Virus record (IMG/VR): IMGVR_UViG_3300019776_000961
Location: 62,001-126,000 of that record
Strand: one strand, 5' to 3'
Length of the DNA: 64,000 bases
Origin: a virus
Shown: piece by piece, positions 15,716 to 25,371 of the stretch
Layout: each line of letters starts with the position of its first letter
Numbering within the stretch: position 1 is the first letter of the stretch
Translations under genes and position numbers: made by a program
Notes under the pieces: model-generated
Told to the model about the DNA's origin: nothing
What the model saw: the letters and a program-made list of their open reading frames with translations, nothing else
Databases searched by the model: none

Positions 15716-18700
15716 TTATGTACACACTGTGCCGAATGTATATACCTCGTTGTTAATATAACCTGCAGCTGAGCCTAATATAGTGTATGTTTCAAAATAC
15801 GGGCTTGTTCTCGGATTACTGAAATTGATATCGTATACGTCAGATCCTGGTTTATAAACTGTACTATCTATTACTGTTAAAACACCGTTTATGTATTTAA
15901 ACTGTATAGTAAAGATATAAAAACATTTAGCAAGATCTTTACCTGTATAGGTAATCTTGTATATACTGTCATTATTATTATAAGTTAATAATGGTTTATC
16001 TATCTCTACAATATTGAGTTCGATATTTCTACCTGATAATGAGAACATACTAATATCATTAAATGTAAGAGCTTCATCAGCAATTAAAGGATAAATCTGT
16101 TTGAGTCTAAGATTTTGTAGATTAAACGAGAATATTTTTGGATATATAATCTTATAATTAGATCCGCTATATTGATTGAATATCGTGGTTTTACAAACTA
16201 GTAATTCATTATTTGCTTCATCAAACCATACTGTTGAATTTTTTTCAAGTAACTGATAATCCCCGCGATAGATAAAATTAATACCTGCACCACCGCCAGC
16301 AACAGTATTGGTACCGTAATCAAATATTATCTGTTCAAAAACTGTATAATTAGTTGTCTCAAATTGCACAACATCATAATAAACATCGATATTAATTATA
16401 TTATTGTTTAATTCGTTACGTATATCGGTTGGGTATTTAGCAAATACTGCGCTAAGTGCTGCAGAGGCAGGCAACAAGGAAGAGCTGTTAGAATTACGAT
16501 AGTAAAGATCGCCGTTAATTGTATTTTTACTATCATAAATAGATACACGATCCGGAATTCCTGAAAGTGTGTTATCGACAATTGTCGATCTGCCGGGTAT
16601 ATGTATATCTGCAAAATTTGTTGGCTCTACATACAGACTTATATTTCCTACTGTTATAGTCTTGCAAGGCTCTTCGCCATTTACTGTAAACAAATAGCCA
16701 TCACAATCTGAAATTACAGAAGCAGGTGGTGTGAATGTAAAATTAGGAGGATTAGCAAATGTTGCGTTATAATACGGTGGATTGGTACCAGGACCGGAGC
16801 TACTCCCCGTGCCTGCATCTACAAGAATATTATAATAAAGAGTATTGTCTATTGGATTATAATTAGATGTATCGGAACCTACGTCTGGTAGCAATGTACC
16901 ATCCGGTAAGGTGAACGTCTGGCCATCATATGATATACAGTTATAGTCAGTAACAACGGTATCTGTGCAAAAGATCTCCGGTTGATAAGGATAAGAGAAT
17001 AAATTAGCAGCATCAGCTGTTAGTCTGAATGATGCGGTAACATTTGAAACTTCCTTACCGTTTCTAAAAATCGGTACAGGTACTTCATTAGTTACAGTCT
17101 TAAGAGTTACACCTGAATAATTTTTGTCGACGTTTACCTCACTATAGTCGAAATTATATCCTGATACTGGATCTTTAAAAGCATATCCGTCAATAATTTG
17201 ACAAAACGCTGATTTAATTGTATCACCTTGTTGTTGTGCAAAAGTGTATTGCGGGGTTATTTCCTTATAAAGACCGTATTCATTACCGTAAACGTCATTT
17301 TTGTATTGTACAAGAGTTTTATTAACAGAGAGCAATCTCTGAGCTCTTTCTTGAATAGGGAATAAACCGTGCTGTATAAGCGGGAATACGTCCTGGTTAT
17401 TCCAGGTAGTACGCTTCGGGTCAGTAAAGAAGTCTTGTGCATCTACATATCTTGAAATACCGAAATTAGAAATATTAAGAGTTTGTTCTCTTGATTGATA
17501 TGCTCGAAATGTTTGAAAATAAAGATCTGTTGCTACATCACCAAAAGCATAACCGTTACCGAAATTTATCTTATTAAAATAGTTATGTTCCTTAAAAGTG
17601 AACGGTGTCTTAAATGTTAAATTTGTATTGCTTGTTACATTACCGTATTTTGTTGGGTCAGGAAAATAATAAACAGTATTAGGAATAAGATTCTGTCTAT
17701 CTATTACAGGGAAGAAATTGAAATTAGTAAAATTAGAGATACCTATCTTTGATGGTTTGAAGAAAAGACCTATTTCTTTTTCTGTTTTAAGGTATTCCGT
17801 ACTCGGTACTGCTGCAACGGTAGGAAAGCGCTTATTTAAAAAGTTTGCAGGTTCGTTTGTTGCAGTGAATAGTAAACCTGAGATATATTGTGTACCTGTT
17901 GAGTCTGTCTGCACATAATAAAAGTCTGATCCAATATAACTTTGTATTTCTTGTAATTGTAGAGAGAGATTAAGCGCAGCAACAGCTGATGTTGCGATTA
18001 AATTTGTATAGTCACTATCTTTTAAGTATTGAAGATCGGTAATGCGTACTGCAGGGTTTATTAGAAGATCGGGACCGAGTTCCTTTAAGTAAAACGGATA
18101 TGAAAGTATAGCACGTAAGAGTGAAAAATTTACGTTACGTGCAAGATCCGGATCTACTGTATATTGATTAAGTGAAAAATATTCAGCTCGTGTATCATTA
18201 TAGCTACCATACTCGCTTGCAGATGCGGTGGGGTTAATATCATAGTATGATGGATATAGATCGTATATATCTTCAATTTCAAATGTGGTATTGTTCTTAA
18301 TTGAAGAAATTGATAGATTAAGAGTAGCAATATCTGTTGTTATGTCATTTGCATTAAGAGAATTTACAAAAAGGTTGTAGAGTGTTGTTTCTATACCGTA
18401 ATTTGATCCCTTGAGATTATATTGTACAACAGCGGTTTTTGCAGTTGATCGTAAATTGACAAAGTAAAGACATACGTCCTTTATTTTTTTAGCAAAAAAC
18501 GGTACTACAAGTGTTAAATCACGTTGATTATTATAATCGAGATTGGAAATGTATCTTTGTTCATCAACTGTTGAATAGTTAAGAATAATTTCATGTAATA
18601 AACTTACATAATATTGTTGTACAATTTTTTCGCTATTTTCCTGTGATGTATTTGTAGTTTGAAACCAGTTATTAAGATATGACTGATATCTAACGAGAAA

Positions 18701-18850
18701 CTCTTGAGTATTCGAATAAAACGAACTGTTATATTGAACCCATTCAGTAAATGTAAGTGGCGCGTATTTATCCACCGGATTAGCTGGTGGATTAAGAGCA
18801 GTTATCGAATTTGCCAGTCGTTCATCGACGTATCTAGATAGTTCTGACAT
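15716..18850 (-). CDS. Large baseplate/tail structural protein (1044 aa, gp7 position)
   Basis: Very rich in Tyr, Asn, Thr, Ser and Ile with little charge, as in T4-like wedge and fibre-anchor proteins. The N-terminal 200 residues are helical; after about residue 500 the protein alternates long beta segments and Gly/Pro turns (for example near GTGSSSGPGTNPPYY). No enzymatic motif. By order (gp25, gp6, a giant protein, this) and size it takes the place of T4 gp7 (1032 aa), but the residues do not prove homology. A late box lies 5 nt before its ATG. Its end is about 40 bases from the next gene's box. Confidence 0.6.
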   Translation of the reverse strand: MSELSRYVDERLANSITALNPPANPVDKYAPLTFTEWVQYNSSFYSNTQEFLVRYQSYLNNWFQTTNTSQENSEKIVQQYYVSLLHEIILNYSTVDEQRYISNLDYNNQRDLTLVVPFFAKKIKDVCLYFVNLRSTAKTAVVQYNLKGSNYGIETTLYNLFVNSLNANDITTDIATLNLSISSIKNNTTFEIEDIYDLYPSYYDINPTASASEYGSYNDTRAEYFSLNQYTVDPDLARNVNFSLLRAILSYPFYLKELGPDLLINPAVRITDLQYLKDSDYTNLIATSAVAALNLSLQLQEIQSYIGSDFYYVQTDSTGTQYISGLLFTATNEPANFLNKRFPTVAAVPSTEYLKTEKEIGLFFKPSKIGISNFTNFNFFPVIDRQNLIPNTVYYFPDPTKYGNVTSNTNLTFKTPFTFKEHNYFNKINFGNGYAFGDVATDLYFQTFRAYQSREQTLNISNFGISRYVDAQDFFTDPKRTTWNNQDVFPLIQHGLFPIQERAQRLLSVNKTLVQYKNDVYGNEYGLYKEITPQYTFAQQQGDTIKSAFCQIIDGYAFKDPVSGYNFDYSEVNVDKNYSGVTLKTVTNEVPVPIFRNGKEVSNVTASFRLTADAANLFSYPYQPEIFCTDTVVTDYNCISYDGQTFTLPDGTLLPDVGSDTSNYNPIDNTLYYNILVDAGTGSSSGPGTNPPYYNATFANPPNFTFTPPASVISDCDGYLFTVNGEEPCKTITVGNISLYVEPTNFADIHIPGRSTIVDNTLSGIPDRVSIYDSKNTINGDLYYRNSNSSSLLPASAALSAVFAKYPTDIRNELNNNIINIDVYYDVVQFETTNYTVFEQIIFDYGTNTVAGGGAGINFIYRGDYQLLEKNSTVWFDEANNELLVCKTTIFNQYSGSNYKIIYPKIFSFNLQNLRLKQIYPLIADEALTFNDISMFSLSGRNIELNIVEIDKPLLTYNNNDSIYKITYTGKDLAKCFYIFTIQFKYINGVLTVIDSTVYKPGSDVYDINFSNPRTSPYFETYTILGSAAGYINNEVYTFGTVCT

Positions 18851-18855
18851 GAAAA

Positions 18856-18861
18856 TATTTA
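18856..18861 (-). promoter_or_regulatory. Late-promoter-like box TAAATA, 5 nt before ATG 18850
   Basis: TAAATA-TTTTC-ATG on the minus strand, lying in the 8-base gap and the end of the upstream gene. Confidence 0.6.
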
Positions 18862-21800
18862 ATTGTTATATGTGATGTCAGCAGCAGATGTGAACAGTCT
18901 TAACCCTTTTGTTAGCTCATAACTAATAATGTTCTGCATTATACCATTATCTATTGACCAAGTGCTATAAGCACTATTATAAGGAGATAATGTGGTAAGT
19001 GGGTTCTTCCAATCAATAATATTATTATAATACCATGCTGTTGTTGGTGGTATATATGTATAGAAATTATAATACGCGTCAATATCAACACCTGATACAG
19101 TAGATGGTGCTACTAATCCCCAGCCCCAATTATAATTATAGGAGGATAACGGAAGAGGTGTATAGAACGCTGTTACCCCCGGTATACCGGAGAAATTAAC
19201 AATAGAATAAATTCCTGAAAATAACTCATATGCAACAACCGGGACACCGGTGCTTATAATACCAGTTACAGTAGAGATTTGTTCGCCTAAATTAACACCA
19301 TAATTGCTTGTTGGTTGTGGCGGATACGTACCGTAATTTTTAAAATTTTCATTAAATGAATTTTTATCACCCCATAATCTCTTATGGCTTATAGATAACA
19401 TATCTACAACACGTTTAAATTGAGGAGGGAACGGGTAATTGTATTGCTCGTATTGAATAGAAAGTTCGTTACAGAGTGAAACAAGAGCATCAATATTACA
19501 TGTTTCGATATTCGCTCTATTATCAACAAAATTAGCTACTCTCTCGTATATTTCCTTTCCAAGTTCGTATGGCTGAGCCTTTATATCACCAACAATACTC
19601 TTTAAGAATTGATCAAAGAAAATTTGCTTATCGAGTAATACTTCTTGAAAGCGTAATGAGTTGTAGAAAGAATGTGCATCAAAATCTTCATTAATTTTCA
19701 TTACACCGTAATGGCCGCCAGAAGGGTATATATTAAATGTAGCAGATGAGCCAGTAATAGTTCTAATAATAGAAGTAACTTGCATGTATTTGTTAATCCA
19801 GCGTGTGCCAAACCAGTCACCATAGGCTTGAAATTGATTTAATTCAAAATCAGAAAGCGGATAGTTTGTGGTATTTGGTGGAAGCGCTAGTGGCAATTGG
19901 TTAACTATATATGGTTTATTAGAGTCGGGATCACCTAACGTATCAACAACATAAATTTGTTTATCGTAGTTATTGATTGCCCATAGATAGCCTGCTGTAT
20001 CACATGCAATACCATTTAAACTACAAATATAATCGGTTTGATTGTGACCAGAGCCTGCTATGAAATCGGTTTTATTATTGGTAAAATGATCGACTTTAGT
20101 TATTGTCTCCCTATCATGTGATATCCATGCATTTTGTGAACCATCAATAGTAATATTGTCAATCATTCTAAAACCACCTATTGGATAACCAGGGTAAATA
20201 TTACCATCTTTATCGAACTTATATAGATAATCATTTCTTCCTGCAAATGATGCTGATGATGCGTTGTGATTAAACGTAGTTACATATATATAACCGTTTC
20301 TATCGATACAAGTTTCAATAGGTGCAATAACCGGTGGAAAAGGTATTACTGTGAGTAATGTTCCATATGTATCATATTTTACAAGTATATTAGAGACAGG
20401 ATGTGAGTATGTAGCCCAGACGTTATTTGTTAAGTCAGTATCAACTGATGAAGGTAGGAATAAGCCTTCGCCTGCAAAACCACTTAAAGCTGGCGCAAAA
20501 CCATAGCTACTCAGAAAATAATGAACATTAGATGTAGGAGAATTAGCGATAGATATAACGTTTCCGTTTATACCATCTATCTTTATTAGGTAACCTGAAT
20601 CACATAATGCAACCCATATATTACTATCGCTATCAAGAGCGATATTGCTCGGCGATGCGCATTGAAGCTCAGGATCACGGTAGTCAACAATAGACACCGT
20701 ACCAACATTGTTAATTAATGTTTTAGCTGCTGATAGCGAGATAGAGGATAATGTTTGTCCATATACGTCAATTTTAAATACTGTGTCATTTATACTATCC
20801 GCAAACCACGTTTGAAAATCGTTACCTTTTCCAGCTCCTGATGGAGCAACACAAATAGCAAGTGTATTATTATTGCCAGATGAGTTAGTATATAAGCTAC
20901 TACTTGTTAATGTTTCTGTTAGTGTACCGTAACAACTACTAAAGATTTGTTCTTTAAATATTCTATAGAGATAACCGTATTGAGGTATAGAGACCCACCC
21001 TACAAGACTATCTTTAGGGAAATTTGCTTGCTCTACAACGGTGACAGAAGCAGTAAGCGTACAGAAATTTGTAGCTTGATTAGATATAAAATAACCTTTA
21101 TAAAACCCACCAACTGACTGCGGAATATCGCTTGAAAAATCGTCATAGAATTTAACATCAGTGAGTGTATTTACATTTCCATCATCATCAGTGTAAATAA
21201 TGCCCATATTGACATTAAGTGCTGTAACACTGCTTAATATTGACCCGGTTGTGGATGAAGAAAGTGGTGGATATGTCTTTGTTGTAAAATTTTGATCATC
21301 TTTAAACTTAATAACAAAAGGAATCTCTGTACACTGCCAACTGATTGATGGTATATCAAAAGCGGTAGAGGAGAGAGTACCTTCGCCATCAATACCTGTT
21401 GTTGTTATTGATAGGTACGCAGCAGGGTCCTGTCTTATTTTAATAATAGGCAATACAGAGGGTTGGAAATTCTGTACACCGTAAGGCGGGTAATCAATAT
21501 AGTTAAATATATGCCTTCTTTCTGAAAAAGAGTCTTCAAAGAGTGCATTATCAAAAGTTGCAAAAAGGAAAATAGGAGGTTCTCTCGATGTAAAGTTTTT
21601 AGCTCTATCATCTACATAATAGATTTGATTAGCTCCTGTAGTACCAACAAAGAAGCTGCCTGTATCTGCTTGATTACAGATTTGTAATTTATTATCTGCA
21701 ATGCGTGCGAAAATTTCGTCAATATTTGCAGAAATAGATTCTACTTGTACGTATTGAAGGTTACCGTTTATAAATTGCTTCTCATAAAAACGACTCAAAA

Positions 21801-22356
21801 GACGTAAGTGTGACCATTTGTCTTGATCTAGTTGTTGCTTATAAACATAATCACCTGCGGCACCAGAAGCGTAGAGATTTATAGTGATACCACCGCTAGC
21901 ACTCAGTGCACTATATGATTGCCAACTATTGCGTGAGAAGATAGTAAGAGGATCGCCTATTTTACTCGCTGGTACGTCATAGACAAACTTTCCATATGTA
22001 TCCCATTGTAAGGTATCTGCAATAAAATCATAAATTTTTATTTCAGGCGAATATGTACTGTCATATGCCTTACCTGTATCATCAAAAATTGTTAGTGTTA
22101 CATTATAACTACCAGGAAAAACATAATTATGTACAGCGGTAAGTTCAGAGGAAAACGTACCGTCACCGAAGTTCCATTTTATAAGCTTATTACTGATAGA
22201 ACCGGCAGAAGAAAGAATATCTGATGTAGTTAAATCAGGAACAAACGTTAGCGGTGTTTGCGGAAGTGTATAAGAAGAAAGAACACGGCTTCCTGTGTAA
22301 TCTAACACATTAAAATAGATATATGTTGTATTGAGTGTGTTAGCTTTAGTAGCCAT
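18859..22356 (-). CDS. Giant baseplate protein with PKD domain and NHL/Vgb-like beta-propeller
   Basis: 1165 residues. Residues about 57-108 form a PKD domain: IKWNFGDGTF, then VHNYVFPGSYNVTLTIFDD. Residues about 495-806 show repeating propeller blades of the NHL/Vgb kind: NIALDSDSNIWVALCDSGYL, DTDLTNNVWATYS, CIDRNGYIYVTTF, TIDGSQNAWISHD, ACDTAGYLWAINN, each with the Asp-x-x-Gly/Asn-x-hydrophobic-Trp/Tyr pattern. The C-terminal 300 residues are helical then Tyr/Gly-rich, similar in texture to the next gene. Both modules often bind proteins or sugars. Located after gp6, it is probably a peripheral baseplate or fibre-mount protein; host contact is an inference. Confidence 0.65.
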   Translation of the reverse strand: MATKANTLNTTYIYFNVLDYTGSRVLSSYTLPQTPLTFVPDLTTSDILSSAGSISNKLIKWNFGDGTFSSELTAVHNYVFPGSYNVTLTIFDDTGKAYDSTYSPEIKIYDFIADTLQWDTYGKFVYDVPASKIGDPLTIFSRNSWQSYSALSASGGITINLYASGAAGDYVYKQQLDQDKWSHLRLLSRFYEKQFINGNLQYVQVESISANIDEIFARIADNKLQICNQADTGSFFVGTTGANQIYYVDDRAKNFTSREPPIFLFATFDNALFEDSFSERRHIFNYIDYPPYGVQNFQPSVLPIIKIRQDPAAYLSITTTGIDGEGTLSSTAFDIPSISWQCTEIPFVIKFKDDQNFTTKTYPPLSSSTTGSILSSVTALNVNMGIIYTDDDGNVNTLTDVKFYDDFSSDIPQSVGGFYKGYFISNQATNFCTLTASVTVVEQANFPKDSLVGWVSIPQYGYLYRIFKEQIFSSCYGTLTETLTSSSLYTNSSGNNNTLAICVAPSGAGKGNDFQTWFADSINDTVFKIDVYGQTLSSISLSAAKTLINNVGTVSIVDYRDPELQCASPSNIALDSDSNIWVALCDSGYLIKIDGINGNVISIANSPTSNVHYFLSSYGFAPALSGFAGEGLFLPSSVDTDLTNNVWATYSHPVSNILVKYDTYGTLLTVIPFPPVIAPIETCIDRNGYIYVTTFNHNASSASFAGRNDYLYKFDKDGNIYPGYPIGGFRMIDNITIDGSQNAWISHDRETITKVDHFTNNKTDFIAGSGHNQTDYICSLNGIACDTAGYLWAINNYDKQIYVVDTLGDPDSNKPYIVNQLPLALPPNTTNYPLSDFELNQFQAYGDWFGTRWINKYMQVTSIIRTITGSSATFNIYPSGGHYGVMKINEDFDAHSFYNSLRFQEVLLDKQIFFDQFLKSIVGDIKAQPYELGKEIYERVANFVDNRANIETCNIDALVSLCNELSIQYEQYNYPFPPQFKRVVDMLSISHKRLWGDKNSFNENFKNYGTYPPQPTSNYGVNLGEQISTVTGIISTGVPVVAYELFSGIYSIVNFSGIPGVTAFYTPLPLSSYNYNWGWGLVAPSTVSGVDIDAYYNFYTYIPPTTAWYYNNIIDWKNPLTTLSPYNSAYSTWSIDNGIMQNIISYELTKGLRLFTSAADITYNN

Positions 22357-22366
22357 CTTTGTTTAA

Positions 22367-24214
22367 TTAATACGATTGCTGGGCAGTTACAACAATCTTG
22401 TTTACAAAAGCCGATGCTTCATTTAAATAAGGAAACTTAAAATAGGGAAGGTGAATATTCTGTGTAACAATTTGTATATCGTTATATGGATATACAGGAT
22501 TATAAAGCACAAAACTAACACCAGGTACGGTGTATGTATTACCGTCTAGACCAACAGTTGTAGTTGCAATATTAACGACACCAGGAATCGCGAGAATATT
22601 ATTTGTAATATCAGAAATATTAACAAGTAGACCAAGGTTATTATTTAAAGTAGAGAAGTAATCTGTAAAAACTGCAGCAACCTGTTGTGCAATACTATTT
22701 GGATTTACTTTTGATGTAATATCACGTGTAATATTAAGAGTTGTATTTGATGCAATTGATGGTGATAAGGTTTGATCAGGTATAGAAACGCCTAGATCAA
22801 ATGCAATATAAACCGGATCATTTATTATGATATCAGACGTTGTTAATTTGACTTGTGCAAGATCATTAATGATTAATTGTTTCTGAGCTGAATTGAGATA
22901 ATTAGCACGAGTTGAAAGAGAGTTAGTTAGTTCAAGCTTTGGTACTGCATACACATATACATTATTTGCATTACTTGAGCTTGAAAAATTAACCTGGTTC
23001 AATAAAACTCTTGATTCATAGTTTGGCTTAGTTATACCTAGATCAAAATAGTATTTTAAATGACCGTTAATATAATCATGATTATTAACAGTAGTAGCGG
23101 ATGCAAGAATATTACTATAATTTTTTAAAATATAATTAGTGAAATCGCTTGCTGTAATTAATCTAAACTGGCTCTTGAATGAATTCTGTGCATTAGCACG
23201 AATACTGTCAGCTGACTCTACATCAACAAATACAGTAGATGGGTTACTATTAGTAAAAGTTAGACTACCTGACTGTCTCTGTGTGAGTAGTCTTACATTA
23301 ACAGGGGTTGTATCAGGTTGTATTGCATTAAATTGTGGTGTCGTATAAAAGAATAGTTTATTACCGTCCAAAACACCTGGACCAATTTCACCTGCTTTAC
23401 CAGATGATTGCAAGTAGTATATAGCTACCTGATCACCAGGATTTAATTGTTTACCTGTAACATTATTACCAAATTTAAATTCATAGCGTAAGTTTTCATT
23501 TAAACGCTTTTCGTAGACTTTAGAATCTGCTCTTTCCAGGAAAACAGATGGTGTAGTGGAATACAGCTCCCACTTTGGATTCGATACAGTATTATCCTTT
23601 ACATAGATATCAATATTAAAGTGATCTATTGTTGGGTTACCACCTTGTAGATTAATGTTTGTGAGCGTTATTGTTTCAAACGGTTCACCTGTTGCAGTAT
23701 AGATAGGGTATTCACGATAGATGCCCTGAAATAAAAGATTATTATTAGAAAAATCGGTCAGTGTCTCATATTGACCATCGAGTGTTTTTACAAACGTTAC
23801 ATCAGTATTAAACGAATAGTACGTACCATTTACTGTAAAGTAGGTATATCGTGGTATTGTGTATGTACCAGATGGTAGTGTTGTATCAGCAGCCGCGTTA
23901 AATGAAAGAGTAGGTGTCTGGTAACCGACGGGAGAGTATCCTATTAAGTTAACAATTTTATTAATATTTTCATAAAGCTCAGCTGTAGTGAAAGTACTCT
24001 CCGAACCTGTACGGTTTAAATAGAATAAAAGAACATGATATGCATAACCAATAATATCGATAATAGAGGATAGGTTGCTACCCTCATAATTCTGATCAGT
24101 AAAAATATTATTAGCATTGAGACGAGCAATAATAAGATTTTTAAGACTCAAAGCATCGAATGCTGCGTAGCCGTCTATTGGTATATTGAAATCGTCAAAT
24201 TCTGTTGTTGCCAT
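22367..24214 (-). CDS. gp6: Baseplate wedge protein gp6 (gpJ-like)
   Basis: 615 residues. The N-terminus (FDALSLKNLIIARLNANNIF, then SSIIDIIGYAYHVLLFYLNRTGSESTF) is the conserved helical start of the gp6/gpJ family, followed by NINKIVNLIGYSP and a beta domain. The C-terminal half contains the DFTNYILKNY..I.A. segment and a NDPVYIAFDLGVSIP domain repeated in wedge proteins. In T4, gp6 dimers form the baseplate ring with gp25 and gp53. Slightly shorter than T4 gp6 (660). It follows gp25 by 5 bases, the T4-like order. No late box of its own; it likely reads from the gp25 promoter. Confidence 0.85.
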   Translation of the reverse strand: MATTEFDDFNIPIDGYAAFDALSLKNLIIARLNANNIFTDQNYEGSNLSSIIDIIGYAYHVLLFYLNRTGSESTFTTAELYENINKIVNLIGYSPVGYQTPTLSFNAAADTTLPSGTYTIPRYTYFTVNGTYYSFNTDVTFVKTLDGQYETLTDFSNNNLLFQGIYREYPIYTATGEPFETITLTNINLQGGNPTIDHFNIDIYVKDNTVSNPKWELYSTTPSVFLERADSKVYEKRLNENLRYEFKFGNNVTGKQLNPGDQVAIYYLQSSGKAGEIGPGVLDGNKLFFYTTPQFNAIQPDTTPVNVRLLTQRQSGSLTFTNSNPSTVFVDVESADSIRANAQNSFKSQFRLITASDFTNYILKNYSNILASATTVNNHDYINGHLKYYFDLGITKPNYESRVLLNQVNFSSSSNANNVYVYAVPKLELTNSLSTRANYLNSAQKQLIINDLAQVKLTTSDIIINDPVYIAFDLGVSIPDQTLSPSIASNTTLNITRDITSKVNPNSIAQQVAAVFTDYFSTLNNNLGLLVNISDITNNILAIPGVVNIATTTVGLDGNTYTVPGVSFVLYNPVYPYNDIQIVTQNIHLPYFKFPYLNEASAFVNKIVVTAQQSY

Positions 24215-24219
24215 ATATG

Positions 24220-24702
24220 TTAATTATTATTAAAGTAAAACCCTGAAGTACTTAATGTACCAACTAGTTGAAAGCTATTAGGGCCAATTTGTGGGACTGA
24301 AATAACAAGCGTAATACTAAATGTCTGGGTGTCAGTATATGCAATAACATTAATTTGTAGTATCTTGATACGTGGCTCCCACTTAGTAAGACCTGCTTGT
24401 ATTTCCTGTCCAATTAAAGTTGCGGTTACGGTATCACAAGGTCTAAAGAGATACTGCATAAGATTTAAACCAAAGGCCGGGTTTAATATCTTTTGCCCGG
24501 GTAGAGTTGTAAAAATATTGAAGATTGAATTCTTTATTGCAGCATAATCATAATCTCCAACTATATCCTTGACCTCTGGTCGCTTGAGAAGTTGATTATT
24601 ACGAGTATATGAGTACTTTAGATCAAGATGAAGATCCTTATATGTAAAGCCATCAGCGTTTTTTGGTGGTGCAGCCAACGATTGAATTGCAATACTTGCC
24701 AT
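24220..24702 (-). CDS. gp25: Baseplate wedge protein gp25
   Basis: 160 residues with the GPW/gp25 pattern: DLKYSYTRNNQLL, DIVGDYDYAAIKNSIFNIFTTLPGQ, ILNPAFGLNLMQYLFRPCDTVT, and LTKWEPRIKILQINV with the conserved EPR triplet. In T4 and other contractile systems gp25 is the sheath-initiating wedge subunit. Length fits the family (T4 132) with a short C-terminal extension. It heads the transcript gp25-gp6-giant proteins and has a late box 5 nt before its ATG, facing a divergent late gene. Confidence 0.9.
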   Translation of the reverse strand: MASIAIQSLAAPPKNADGFTYKDLHLDLKYSYTRNNQLLKRPEVKDIVGDYDYAAIKNSIFNIFTTLPGQKILNPAFGLNLMQYLFRPCDTVTATLIGQEIQAGLTKWEPRIKILQINVIAYTDTQTFSITLVISVPQIGPNSFQLVGTLSTSGFYFNNN

Positions 24703-24707
24703 ATAAA

Positions 24708-24713
24708 TATTTA
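24708..24713 (-). promoter_or_regulatory. Late-promoter-like box (CA)TAAATA, 5 nt before gp25 ATG
   Basis: CATAAATA-TTTAT-ATG on the minus strand; one half of a divergent late promoter pair with the box at 24760. Confidence 0.6.
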
Positions 24714-24759
24714 TGAGGTTTTTGATGTTTCAATCAACAGTTCTAACACCCTAAATTAA

Positions 24760-24765
24760 TAAATA
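24760..24765 (+). promoter_or_regulatory. Late-promoter-like box TAAATA, 6 nt before ATG 24772
   Basis: TAATAAATA then ATTACG and the ATG; plus-strand partner of the gp25 box. Confidence 0.55.
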
Positions 24766-24771
24766 ATTACG

Positions 24772-25371
24772 ATGAATAAAAGGTTTTTAAAATTATACGA
24801 GAGTACATTAACAAGATACAATCATAGTGGTTTTCTTGCTGGCGATGTAGTTAAATTCGTAGATAACGCTCTTAATGATCCTTGCTTCAAGCAGGTACAA
24901 GATGAATACAAGAAACAAGTAGAAGATCTTATCAAGAGTGGTAAAAACCTTCGTGTTGTAAATGTTAAGTCAACAATACCTGCTGTAATGGGTGCAGGTA
25001 ATCCGGATGACAATGGTTTTTCCTTCTATGTTGAAGTTGGTGAAGATCAGGGTGGTGCACGCATTACCGGTACAGTAACAGTACCACAAAATCTTCTAGT
25101 TCGTGTTAACGACTACCCAAACCTCCCTAAGGTACCTGATCAGTTTAAGTATCAGGATAAGTCACATATCGATCCCAAGGAAGTAAAGGATGAAGCTGAA
25201 GAAACACCGTTCTATTCACCAGGTAGAACACGTACAGCAGACCTTGGCAATAAGAAAGATACTAAGTCAGAAACATCACTCGGTAATAAGAACGTAGTAA
25301 TCCCAAGTTCACCCGCTGTTGGACATAAAGACCCAGCGAATTACGTAGCAAATTACCTACCTAAGCACTAA
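24772..25371 (+). CDS. Late virion protein with capsid-targeting-like N-terminus
   Basis: 199 residues. The N-terminus MNKRFLKLYE-S places a Leu-Tyr-Glu at residues 8-10, the same position as the cleavage Glu in T4 internal-protein leaders (MKTYQEFIAE). Residues 20-120 look folded (FLAGDVVKFV, FSFYVEVGEDQGGARITGTVTVP); the last 70 are polar and disordered. It is an isolated plus-strand gene in a minus-strand region with its own late box. A virion or capsid-internal role is inferred, not shown. Its stop shares CTAA with the clamp loader stop. Confidence 0.6.
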   Translation: MNKRFLKLYESTLTRYNHSGFLAGDVVKFVDNALNDPCFKQVQDEYKKQVEDLIKSGKNLRVVNVKSTIPAVMGAGNPDDNGFSFYVEVGEDQGGARITGTVTVPQNLLVRVNDYPNLPKVPDQFKYQDKSHIDPKEVKDEAEETPFYSPGRTRTADLGNKKDTKSETSLGNKNVVIPSSPAVGHKDPANYVANYLPKH

